A stretch of DNA of 7,803 nt, from positions 1 through 7,803 of the forward strand of contig JAIRMS010000024.1 in NCBI GenBank assembly GCA_031258475.1, written 5' to 3'. Below the pieces are notes generated by a model. The model worked only from the letters and a program-made list of their open reading frames with translations. It did not search any database and was not told the origin of the DNA. Source of the DNA: Holosporaceae bacterium. Lineage in GTDB: Bacteria; Pseudomonadota; Alphaproteobacteria; UBA3830. This document shows, one piece after another, positions 1-6,494 of the stretch (the stretch's first letter is position 1; every line of letters begins with the position of its first letter). Made by a program: the position numbers and the translations under genes.

Positions 1-434
1 CTACTCCGTTCACATGCGCCCTCCCGTTAGCAAAAACATCGCCACTGTGCTTCACTCGATAATGCCTTCTGTATCCTTCGTTCACTAGACCATCATATGC
101 TTTCCATTCGTCGCTGTAATCTGCGTATATACTTTGTCCTCTCGCTTTTTCATACCAAATACTTTCGTTTCCCCTGATGCTCCACAACCCCTCTTACCTC
201 GAACTCTTCTCGCTCCAAAGTAACTTTCATCAACTTCTCTCCGCTGCTGAAATACGATTCTTCTTCCGCAAATTCAGCAATTCTCGCTCGCAAAAGTTGC
301 AAAAATCCTGTTGACCGTCTTCCTCCCCAATCTCGCCACTTCAGAGATTTGAGTCGCCGTTAAATCCGCTCCAAAAAATTTCAAAAACGGAGATTTTCTG
401 AAGGAAGTGAACCGTGATTTCCCCTGATATTTCA
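1..434 (-). pseudogene. Decayed IS1595-family (ISXO2-like) transposase, partial
   Basis: The minus strand reads as consecutive blocks of an IS1595/ISXO2-type DDE transposase, but in shifting frames. The N-terminal block (about 432 down to 315) contains ADLTATQISEVARLGRKTVN, a helix-turn-helix-like segment. A second block (about 310 to 241) reads LLRARIAEFAEEESYF. A third (about 240 to 118) reads EVDESYFGARRVRGKRG and carries the first catalytic Asp. A fourth (118 to 1) reads YSDEWKAYDGLVNEGY and HVNGV and carries the second Asp; it runs off the window just before the expected catalytic Glu. Between KVYTQI and YSDEW roughly 20-25 residues usual for the family appear to be missing, which also changes frame. 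At least three frame breaks mean it cannot make an active enzyme. The start side ends within a few bases of the tRNA-Glu 3' end, so no terminal inverted repeat is visible there. The family call is from remembered motifs and is fairly secure. Confidence 0.82.
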
Positions 435-436
435 GA

Positions 437-512
437 TGGTATCCCCAGCGAGATTCGAACTCGCGTTACCGCCGTGAAAGGGCGATGTCCTAGGCCTCTA
501 GACGATGGGGAC
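437..512 (-). tRNA. tRNA-Glu (anticodon UUC)
   Basis: The minus strand folds as a complete 76-nt cloverleaf. The acceptor stem GTCCCCA pairs with TGGGGAT (first pair G-U wobble), followed by discriminator A and an encoded CCA (437-439). The anticodon loop CTTTCAC (474-480) gives anticodon TTC at 476-478. The T-arm contains GTTCGAATC. The body closely resembles bacterial tRNA-Glu. It is transcribed away from iscS and towards the transposase remnant. Confidence 0.96.
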
Positions 513-530
513 TAAATACACATACCTTGT

Positions 531-559
531 ATTATAGAATGGTCGCAGAAGTCAACTAA
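531..559 (-). promoter_or_regulatory. Probable sigma70-type promoter of tRNA-Glu
   Basis: On the minus strand a perfect -10 TATAAT (531-536) is preceded by TTAGTT (554-559) with a 17-nt spacer. The predicted transcription start lies about 10-12 nt upstream of the mature tRNA 5' end at 512. The -10 is convincing; the -35 is weak. No equally good plus-strand promoter for iscS was found in 513-633. Confidence 0.55.
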
Positions 560-633
560 GTTTGTGCGAATAGCCCGATTGTAGTTTAATGTGCTCTCGT
601 TTATCATACGGGCATGGCAGGTTGCAAAAACAG

Positions 634-1794
634 ATGACGCGTTCTATTTACATGGATTATCAGGCGACGACTCCATGCGATAAAAGGGTGTTGGAGGAAA
701 TGCTGCCCTATTTCTGCGATCATTTCGGGAATCCACATTCGATAAGTCACGCCATGGGAGCGCAGGCGAAAGAAGCAGTGGAAAAAGCGAGGAGTCAGGT
801 ATCCGATCTCATTGGGGCGGCGGATCCAAAGGAAATCATATTTACCTCCGGAGCGACCGAGTCTAATAATCTTGCGATTCAGGGAGTTGCACATTTCTAC
901 AAAGAAAAAGGCAATAGGATTATCACCAGCGAGATAGAACACAAATGCGTTCTGGAGGCCTTTCAGGCAATGGAACGTGAGGGCTTCGATGTTATTAGGA
1001 TTCCGGTTTTAAAAAATGGAATAATCGATCTGCAAATTCTTGAAGAAGCAGTTAATGAAAGAACCATTCTTGTTTCCGTTATGACCGTGAATAATGAAAT
1101 TGGAACCATTCAACCGATCGATGAAATTAGCGAAATTTGCAGAAAAAAAAGTGCGTTGTTTCATACGGATGCCGCCCAGGCGGTCGGAAAGATAAAGGTG
1201 GACGCGTCCAAAGTGGATCTTATGAGCATTTCTGGACACAAGATTTACGGTCCAAAGGGTGTTGGTGCTCTGTATGTGCGTCTGAAACCGCGGGTTCGAC
1301 TGAGCCCAATATTTTTTGGAGGAGGTCAGGAGCGCGGGATGAGATCCGGAACTCTGCCAACTCCGCTTTGCGTAGGTCTGGGAAGAGCCTGCGAAATCGC
1401 TCGGCAGGAAATGGATTCGGAAAATGTTAGGCTGGTGGAGTTGAAAAGCTATTTTCTAAAAAAAATCTTTGATAGTTTGGAAAAGGTTTATTTGAATGGA
1501 GATACCGAACACGGAATTCCAGGTTGCATTAATCTGAGTTTTGACGGAATCGAAGGCGAATCCATAATGTTGGGAATGCCGGAAGTTTGCGTTTCCTCTG
1601 GGTCTGCATGCACGTCCGATTCCCTCGAGCCGTCCTACGTTTTGAAGGCGATTTCCGTTCGCGAAGATCTGGCTCATTCCTCTCTGCGCATAGGATTTGG
1701 GCGATTCACGACGTTCGAAGAAGTCGAATACGCGTCTTCCAAAATGATAGAAGTCGTCAATAGACTGCGCAGCATGAGTCCACTTTGGCAGTAG
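634..1794 (+). CDS. iscS: Cysteine desulfurase IscS, C-terminally shortened
   Basis: PLP-dependent group I cysteine desulfurase. It takes sulfur from cysteine as an enzyme persulfide and passes it to IscU (and, in other bacteria, to tRNA thiolation partners) in the cytoplasm. Numbering from the ATG at 634 (386 residues): N-terminal YMDYQATTP (6-14), the PLP-stacking His in IEHKCVLEA (H103), HTDAAQ (177-182), the Schiff-base Lys in SGHKIYGPKG (K203), GGGQERGMRSGTLPTP (229-244) and the mobile-loop catalytic Cys in SSGSACTS (C326). The protein ends at SPLWQ, about 16 residues before the usual IscS end, so the tail that contacts IscU is absent. An in-frame ATG at 589 would add 15 residues that look unlike the family and has no ribosome binding site; 634 matches family starts better, although its own site (GGCAGG at 616-621) is distant. 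First gene of the isc operon; iscU follows after 9 bases. Confidence 0.95.
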   Translation: MTRSIYMDYQATTPCDKRVLEEMLPYFCDHFGNPHSISHAMGAQAKEAVEKARSQVSDLIGAADPKEIIFTSGATESNNLAIQGVAHFYKEKGNRIITSEIEHKCVLEAFQAMEREGFDVIRIPVLKNGIIDLQILEEAVNERTILVSVMTVNNEIGTIQPIDEISEICRKKSALFHTDAAQAVGKIKVDASKVDLMSISGHKIYGPKGVGALYVRLKPRVRLSPIFFGGGQERGMRSGTLPTPLCVGLGRACEIARQEMDSENVRLVELKSYFLKKIFDSLEKVYLNGDTEHGIPGCINLSFDGIEGESIMLGMPEVCVSSGSACTSDSLEPSYVLKAISVREDLAHSSLRIGFGRFTTFEEVEYASSKMIEVVNRLRSMSPLWQ

Positions 1795-1803
1795 GGAGCA
1801 AAT

Positions 1804-2187
1804 ATGGAATATTCGAAGGAAGTGATGGATCGCTATAACAATCCCAAGAACGTCGGCAGTCTGGACGATAACGACAAAAATGTTGGAACGTCGATTGTTG
1901 GCGCTCCAAGCTGCGGTGACGTGATAAAACTGCAAATCAGAGTGGACGAAGGTGGAAAGATATCCGAGGCCAGGTTCAAAACTTTCGGATGCGGAGCGGC
2001 GATAGCTTCCAGCGCTCTGATAACGGAATGGATCCATGGAAAGGATCTGGACGAAGCGAGAGGTATAAAAAATCAGGACGTCGCAGAATATCTATCGCTG
2101 CCGCCGGTGAAGGCTCATTGTTCCGTGCTTGCTGAGGAAGCGGTGAGTAAGGCCATAAAAAATTATCAGGATAAAAATAGGGGGTAG
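1804..2187 (+). CDS. iscU: Iron-sulfur cluster scaffold protein IscU
   Basis: Scaffold on which [2Fe-2S] clusters are built from IscS sulfur, then handed over with help of HscB/HscA. At 127 residues it is full length. The ligand residues are all present: C37 and D39 in GAPSCGDVIKL, C63 in FKTFGCGAA, and H105-C106 in KAHCSVLAEEA. The chaperone-recognition motif LPPVK is intact at 99-103, so the protein still carries the HscA binding site. The N-terminus YSKEVMDRYNNPKNVG is typical. The ribosome binding site AGGGAG overlaps the iscS stop codon, suggesting translational coupling. iscA starts 3 bases after the stop. Confidence 0.97.
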   Translation: MEYSKEVMDRYNNPKNVGSLDDNDKNVGTSIVGAPSCGDVIKLQIRVDEGGKISEARFKTFGCGAAIASSALITEWIHGKDLDEARGIKNQDVAEYLSLPPVKAHCSVLAEEAVSKAIKNYQDKNRG

Positions 2188-2190
2188 AAA

Positions 2191-2553
2191 ATGGAAAAGT
2201 TCATTAACATTACGGATAAAGCCATAAATTTCTTGAGAGAATCAGTCGAGAAGGAGAATGGTCTGGGAATTCGAATTAACGTGGCTCCGGGGGGATGTCA
2301 GGGCATGTCCTACGAGCTAAGTTTCGTGAAGGAAATCGATCCCAGTGATCTGGTTATTCAAAAGGGTGGTGTAGATATATACGTTGTTCCGCAGGCCGTT
2401 CCCTTCATTTCTGGAATTAATATCGATTACGTCACTAATCCGATGGGCGGAAATCTTGTTTTCGGGAATCCCAACGCAAAATCCTGCTGCGGTTGCGGCC
2501 AATCCTTTTGCACGGACGATACGGATAGTCGCTGCGGAGGAAGCTGTTTTTAG
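2191..2553 (+). CDS. iscA: A-type Fe-S carrier protein IscA with extra cysteine-rich tail
   Basis: A-type carrier (HesB/IscA/ErpA fold) that accepts clusters from IscU and passes them to target enzymes. The family signatures are present: C36 in VAPGGCQGMSYEL, GINIDYV (75-81), and the C-terminal motif NPNAKSCCGCGQSF with C100 and C102. C99 is an additional neighbouring cysteine where the family usually has a non-Cys residue. The family normally ends soon after CGCGxSF. Here about 14 more residues follow (107-120), with cysteines at 107, 115 and 119, giving seven cysteines in all, six of them in the last 22 residues. The start is supported by a GGGG-rich site in the last iscU codons. ErpA or SufA is a possible alternative label, but the position directly after iscU favours IscA. 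hscB starts 3 bases after the stop. Confidence 0.93.
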   Translation: MEKFINITDKAINFLRESVEKENGLGIRINVAPGGCQGMSYELSFVKEIDPSDLVIQKGGVDIYVVPQAVPFISGINIDYVTNPMGGNLVFGNPNAKSCCGCGQSFCTDDTDSRCGGSCF

Positions 2554-2556
2554 GCT

Positions 2557-3000
2557 ATGAACTACTTCGAAGCTTTGGGAATCCCCGTTGGTTATAGAAT
2601 TAACGAGGAAGATCTGGTTCGGAATTATCTGCGGAAACAGTCTCAGATTCACTCCGATGCGGGAACGATGGAATCTGGAGAATTTTCCCATATCAACACT
2701 GCCTACAAAACACTGTCGCATCCGATAGACAGAGCAAAATATTTTCTAGAAATTCAGGGGAAATGCACCGATTCCCTGGATCCGGAATTTGCTCCTGAAA
2801 TGTTTAGCTTGCGTGAGAAATACGAAACCTTATCCACTCCGGAGGAGAAAAAAAAATTTCATGACGAATTATCCAAACTCATTAGGGAATTGATCGAGAC
2901 ACTTGAAAAATCAGAAGACGATTTGGGCAAATTCCAAAAATTCTACGGTTTGCTGCGCTTTACAAACTCATTTTTAGAAAAAATCGATTTTTGCGATTAG
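2557..3000 (+). CDS. hscB: Fe-S assembly co-chaperone HscB with altered J motif (HSD)
   Basis: HscB/Jac1-type J-protein that normally brings IscU to the Hsp70 HscA and triggers ATP hydrolysis. Residues 1-70 look like a J domain: NYFEALGIPVGYRINEEDL, then a helix II-like segment, then INTAYKTLSHPIDRAKYFLE (helix III and the conserved YxTLxxPxxRAxY signature). The C-terminal part (about 75-147) has the acidic DPEFAPEMFSLREKYE segment and a helical bundle that in HscB binds IscU. At 147 residues it is somewhat short compared with E. coli HscB (171). The invariant HPD tripeptide reads H32-S33-D34, a Pro-to-Ser change encoded by TCC at 2653-2655. The gene is the last of the operon here; neither hscA nor fdx follows. 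It ends 16 bases before the convergent gene. Confidence 0.88.
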   Translation: MNYFEALGIPVGYRINEEDLVRNYLRKQSQIHSDAGTMESGEFSHINTAYKTLSHPIDRAKYFLEIQGKCTDSLDPEFAPEMFSLREKYETLSTPEEKKKFHDELSKLIRELIETLEKSEDDLGKFQKFYGLLRFTNSFLEKIDFCD

Positions 3001-3016
3001 AGATAGATAGCTTCTC

Positions 3017-4306
3017 CTAGATAACATGTGATTTTTTACCTTTCTTGCACGGACACCCGCTTTTTTGGTCGTCATCTTTTTTATTGTTTCTTAGTGTGTG
3101 CATCTGTTCAGCGATTTTACGTGGCGAAATCAATAGAACCAGATTTGGGCGTTCCTGATTAAAACCGTATCCTATTTTAAACGGAATATCCACCGGATTG
3201 GCGCTTGAAAAAAAATCACTTAGATCTTTTTGTTTGTAGCCCTTAAATATGGAGAGCGTGGGCTGCTTATATTGTCCGAACGCGTGTTTGCTCCACCCTG
3301 GACCAAAATTATGAAATGGGATTCCAGTATCATCCTGCAATATGGCATAGGCGTTTTCGAGGATGTAATTTTTTATCCGCGAAGCAAGTCTATCATGCAA
3401 AACATAGGAAGCGCTTTTTATGAACGTCGCAAACGAAAAGCGTTGCATGAAATTCATTAGATATCCTAATTTTTTGTTGGAATTAGTGAGATCCGCTCTT
3501 ATATAGAATAGGTTTTTGGGCGCGCTGCCTTCGACGGATCTAAAAACGATCTTCACGCAATCGACCATTCCCTTCTGCCTGGCGATTTCCTGACCTTCCG
3601 AACTGATGGAAAGATCTTCAATGGAGTCGATGATAAATTCGCTTTTGGCCAATTCGACTAATATCAGATATAAAGCCCCTCTAACGTTTTTATTTGAAAG
3701 CTGGGTTATCATTTCCGAGGTAATAAAATATCCTTTCTTGAAATAGGAAGAAAAAGCTCGTTTCAGAGCGGCAAGCGTGGATTCATTTCCAATATTTTCC
3801 CTTATTTTCTCGAAATTTCCGATGGGTTCGAGTCCAACAAGGATATAATTCTGCATTTGTGGAAAGAATTTCAAAGGATAGGCTATATCTGGTCCTCCGA
3901 ACGGATAAAACAACGTCGCCAGATCTTTTATGTGAGGAGTTATGTTGGTATTACTCCATTCTGATATCTTCGATAGACTGCAGCTGTGTAATTTCTTCCA
4001 TTCTTCATTTATAGATTTTGCATAATCGATGAAAGTTTGGTTGTTAAGATCAGGTATGTAGAGCCCTGCCAGTCGTTTTGCGATCTGATCATAGATGTTC
4101 GCGGGAGAGTTATATGCCGGATCAAATTCTGGGAATTTTCCGGTCCAACTTTCAAATACATTACATTTTTCGCGTATATCACCTGGTAAATCAGAATTTT
4201 GCTGATCATCTTCCGTTTGAACCTGTTGTAACTGAAGTTCTTCAATATCAAAATTAGCCAAAACTGAAAGATAAACGCACCCCAGTGTAAACAAAAGCCT
4301 TTTCAT
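3017..4306 (-). CDS. Uncharacterised, probably exported protein (429 aa)
   Basis: I do not recognise a named function. From the ATG at 4304-4306 the protein begins MKRLLFTLGCVYLSVLANFD, a short basic start and a hydrophobic stretch like a signal peptide, so export to the periplasm is likely. The open frame runs back to 4459, but the extra 51 residues lie over the predicted promoter and the divergent mreB start, so I prefer the 4306 start. An acidic, Gln-rich stretch follows (about 24-42 of the short form). The most distinctive part is GGPDIAYPLKFFP followed by YILVGLEPIG (about 137-163); I recall similar GPD-x-x-Y / FFP / GLEPxG patterns in uncharacterised exported proteins of several phyla, but cannot confirm a family. 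The C-terminus is hydrophilic with CPC followed by KKGKK. No transmembrane helices other than the N-terminus are obvious. It is visibly AT-richer than the isc genes and mreB. Confidence 0.8.
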   Translation of the reverse strand: MKRLLFTLGCVYLSVLANFDIEELQLQQVQTEDDQQNSDLPGDIREKCNVFESWTGKFPEFDPAYNSPANIYDQIAKRLAGLYIPDLNNQTFIDYAKSINEEWKKLHSCSLSKISEWSNTNITPHIKDLATLFYPFGGPDIAYPLKFFPQMQNYILVGLEPIGNFEKIRENIGNESTLAALKRAFSSYFKKGYFITSEMITQLSNKNVRGALYLILVELAKSEFIIDSIEDLSISSEGQEIARQKGMVDCVKIVFRSVEGSAPKNLFYIRADLTNSNKKLGYLMNFMQRFSFATFIKSASYVLHDRLASRIKNYILENAYAILQDDTGIPFHNFGPGWSKHAFGQYKQPTLSIFKGYKQKDLSDFFSSANPVDIPFKIGYGFNQERPNLVLLISPRKIAEQMHTLRNNKKDDDQKSGCPCKKGKKSHVI

Positions 4307-4384
4307 GAATATTCCGCTAAAACCGCCCGCCATAATGAAACATATTACATGAGAAATTATCTTATGGAACGTCAATCCTTTTCT

Positions 4385-4412
4385 ATTATAAATCTTTTCT
4401 TGTGAGAAACAA
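4385..4412 (-). promoter_or_regulatory. Probable promoter of the 3017-4306 gene
   Basis: On the minus strand a perfect -10 TATAAT (4385-4390) is preceded by TTGTTT (4407-4412) with a 16-nt spacer. The predicted start near 4378 leaves a leader of about 70 nt before the ATG at 4306, which supports that start over the longer frame beginning at 4459. The inverted repeat at 4393-4419 lies over the spacer and -35. Confidence 0.5.
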
Positions 4413-4419
4413 GAAAAGA
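4393..4419. promoter_or_regulatory. Perfect 10-bp inverted repeat in the divergent control region
   Basis: TCTTTTCTTG (4393-4402) and CAAGAAAAGA (4410-4419) are exact inverted copies around a 7-nt centre. It sits between two divergent genes and overlaps the best minus-strand promoter. It lacks an adjacent T-run long enough to be a convincing terminator in either direction. It could be an operator for a dimeric regulator or, for mreB transcripts, a hairpin in the leader. Function is inference. Confidence 0.5.
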
Positions 4420-4446
4420 CTATATCTTTTAATTGTGCGAAGCTAT

Positions 4447-4450
4447 GGAG
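4447..4450 (+). promoter_or_regulatory. Ribosome binding site of mreB
   Basis: GGAG lies 7 nt before the ATG at 4458, good spacing. It fixes the mreB start, which also matches the usual MFSxLxGLFSSDIGIDLG beginning of alphaproteobacterial MreB. Confidence 0.65.
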
Positions 4451-4457
4451 AAGATTC

Positions 4458-5498
4458 ATGTTTTCATACCTAAGGGGTTTGTTTTCTTCGGATATAGGTA
4501 TTGACCTTGGAACGGCAAATACTTTGGTTTATGTAAGAGGGCGCGGAGTGGTTCTGGACGAGCCTTCCGTTGTGGCTCTTGCGGATGACGGAGGGAAAAA
4601 ACGTGTTCTCGCCGTTGGGGAAGATGCAAAACTTATGGTGGGAAGAACTCCCGGAAATATAACGGCGATCCGTCCGCTAAAAGACGGAGTAATAGCGGAT
4701 TTCGACGTTGCCGAGGAAATGATAAAATATTTCATTCGTAAGGTTCACAATAGAAAAAGCTTTATTAGTCCCCAAATAGTCATTTGCATCCCGGGAGGGG
4801 CCACCGCCGTCGAAAGAAGAGCCATACAGGAATCGGCTGAAGGAGCAGGAGCCAGAAGGGTGTTTCTGATTGATGAGCCGATGGCGGCGGCAATAGGTGC
4901 CGGCTTGCCGGTAACAGAACCAACCGGATCAATGATCGTCGATATAGGCGGAGGAACAACGGAAGTCGCAGTGTTGTCCCTTGGTGGTATTGTTTATGGA
5001 AATTCCGTACGAGTCGGTGGAGACAAGATGGACGAAGCGATCATAAATTATATAAGAAAAAATCATAATTTATTGATCGGAGATACCACGGCAGAAAAAA
5101 TTAAAAAAGAAATCGGCTCAGCTATTCGTCCGAGTAAAGGGGAGGGACGCGTTATGTTTATCAAGGGCAGGGATCTTATTAACGGCGTGCCAAAGGAGGT
5201 GCAGATTACCGAAAGCCAAGTCGCGGAAAGCTTGGTAGAACCGGTCGCCGCTGTGGTCGAAGCCGTGAAGTTTGCGCTTGAAAACACTCCTCCAGAACTG
5301 TCCGCTGATATCGTTGATAGGGGAATTATCATGACCGGCGGAGGCTCATTGCTGGCCAGGCTGGACGAGTTGTTAAAAATAAAGACCGGTCTTCCGGCAG
5401 CCGTTGCAGAAGACGCTCTTCTGTGCGTGGCACTCGGAGCTGGAAAGACCCTGGAAGAATTGGACACAATGAGAATGGTTTTGCTTAGATCCTATTAA
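4458..5498 (+). CDS. mreB: Rod shape-determining actin homologue MreB
   Basis: Bacterial actin that forms membrane-associated filaments and guides lateral cell-wall synthesis. At 346 residues it is full length. The actin-fold nucleotide motifs are present: phosphate-1 DIGIDLGTANTLVYV (12-26), the VFLIDEPMAAAIGAGLPV segment (135-152), phosphate-2 IVDIGGGTTEVAVLSLGG (160-177), and the adenosine motif IIMTGGGSLLARLDELL (290-306). The N-terminal MFSYLRGLFSS is a plausible membrane-contacting segment. The sequence is highly conserved throughout, with no missing nucleotide-binding residue. mreC starts 9 bases after the stop, so the two are very probably co-transcribed. It is divergent from the uncharacterised gene at 3017-4306. 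Confidence 0.98.
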   Translation: MFSYLRGLFSSDIGIDLGTANTLVYVRGRGVVLDEPSVVALADDGGKKRVLAVGEDAKLMVGRTPGNITAIRPLKDGVIADFDVAEEMIKYFIRKVHNRKSFISPQIVICIPGGATAVERRAIQESAEGAGARRVFLIDEPMAAAIGAGLPVTEPTGSMIVDIGGGTTEVAVLSLGGIVYGNSVRVGGDKMDEAIINYIRKNHNLLIGDTTAEKIKKEIGSAIRPSKGEGRVMFIKGRDLINGVPKEVQITESQVAESLVEPVAAVVEAVKFALENTPPELSADIVDRGIIMTGGGSLLARLDELLKIKTGLPAAVAEDALLCVALGAGKTLEELDTMRMVLLRSY

Positions 5499-5507
5499 AG
5501 GTCTCCG

Positions 5508-6335
5508 ATGAATCGGGTAATGCACAAAAAAATAGCAGGAAGAAAGCGCTCTTTCACTCTTTTTAGGCGCTTTAGAAAAAGAGAGATAATATTTAGAGCT
5601 TTGTTTTTCTGCGGAACGATCTCGGTTTTGCATATGAAAATAGGCGACCGTTTCATAAAAAAATGCAGATTTTTTACGAATTCAGCAATAATCACCCTGA
5701 ATCAATGCACCGATAATATAGGAGGCTATTTCCTGAACTTTTACTATTTTATATCGCATGACATCAATAATATATTGATAAATCTGCACAATACAAATGT
5801 TGAACTGCGCGAAGAGATTGAAAAATTAAAAAATCTGCGACAAGAAAATGAAGAATTAAGAGCATTGCTCTCTCTAAAAAAATTAACGAACTTTTCTGCG
5901 ATTGCCGCCAAGGTTATGTGTACGTTTTCCAACGATTTCACCCAGTCTTTTACACTGAGCGCAGGAAAAATAGACGGAGTATCGACAAACGACATTATAA
6001 AAAACTCGGAGGGATTGGTTGGCAGAGTTATCGAAGCAAACGACTCCTGGAGCAGAGTTTTATTGATCACCGATATGAATTCAAGTATCCCGGTAAAAAT
6101 AGGGGAATCTCAGATCAATGCCATAATGACCGGAAGCAATTCCGATAAATTGTTTATCTCCTCCATCCGTGAAGACATTCCAATAAAAGAGGGCGACGTG
6201 GTAAAAACTTCCGGATATGGCATATGCGAAGACGTTTTTGTGGGAAAAATCGTAAAAAGCAATAAAAAATTCATGATAAAATCCCCCGTCAATTTCAGCA
6301 CACTAAAATATGTGGTGGTACTGAAGAAAGATTAG
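5508..6335 (+). CDS. mreC: Rod shape-determining protein MreC
   Basis: Bitopic inner-membrane protein whose periplasmic part links MreB to the elongation-specific wall synthases. Layout over 275 residues: a strongly basic cytoplasmic start (1-26), a single modestly hydrophobic segment (about 27-43) likely to be the membrane anchor, a coiled coil (about 86-123, including LRQENEELRALLSLKK), and the twin beta-barrel domain (about 127-275). Family signatures include SEGLVGRVIEA, WSRVLLITDMNSSIPVKI, IKEGDVVKTSGYG and the terminal FSTLKYVVVLKK. The length fits the family. AAAGG just after the mreB stop serves as ribosome binding site. The gene is clearly AT-richer than mreB, with many Lys, Asn and Ile codons. 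No mreD, mrdA or rodA follows. Confidence 0.93.
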   Translation: MNRVMHKKIAGRKRSFTLFRRFRKREIIFRALFFCGTISVLHMKIGDRFIKKCRFFTNSAIITLNQCTDNIGGYFLNFYYFISHDINNILINLHNTNVELREEIEKLKNLRQENEELRALLSLKKLTNFSAIAAKVMCTFSNDFTQSFTLSAGKIDGVSTNDIIKNSEGLVGRVIEANDSWSRVLLITDMNSSIPVKIGESQINAIMTGSNSDKLFISSIREDIPIKEGDVVKTSGYGICEDVFVGKIVKSNKKFMIKSPVNFSTLKYVVVLKKD

Positions 6336-6494
6336 GCGTACGGTCTCATATTGTGGAGGAGAGAATTATTTTTCCAGGAATTGGCGACGAATTCTGCATG
6401 GGGCATGCTTTGGGGTTTTTTGTCAGATTCCGACAATCTGCTGACGCAGCTGTGTATATGCCTGCCGCGGGAATCCATTTATACAGGCGACGAC
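6336..6494. other. Gap between mreC and hsp20 with short inverted repeats; no credible gene
   Basis: No reading frame here resembles MreD or any family I know. The short plus-strand frames (6351-6596, 6353-6568) run into the antisense of the Hsp20 gene. Structure seen: CAGATT-CCGAC-AATCTG (6424-6440), a 6-bp stem, and GTATA (6454-6458) with TATAC (6480-6484) flanking a GC-rich core GCCGCGGGAATCC. The core resembles the CCCGC...GGAATCCA type of dispersed repeat seen in many bacterial genomes; I cannot confirm copies. A 12-bp palindrome CGACCTAGGTCG (6491-6502) covers the Hsp20 stop. No convincing terminator for mreC was found. Confidence 0.4.

Noticed and set aside
589..633. Longer IscS starting at the ATG at 589
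   Set aside because: The added residues do not resemble IscS N-termini and no ribosome binding site precedes that ATG, although it cannot be excluded.
1456..2037. Long minus-strand frame (193 codons) across the iscS-iscU junction
   Set aside because: It is antisense to two strongly conserved genes and has no recognisable motif.
2979..2992. Palindrome AAAAATCGATTTTT near the end of hscB as a terminator
   Set aside because: It is inside the coding sequence, has no GC-rich stem or distinct loop, and is explained by AT-rich codons.
4307..4459. 51-residue N-terminal extension of the uncharacterised protein
   Set aside because: It would place the start inside mreB and upstream of the predicted promoter; the ATG at 4306 begins a signal-like peptide.
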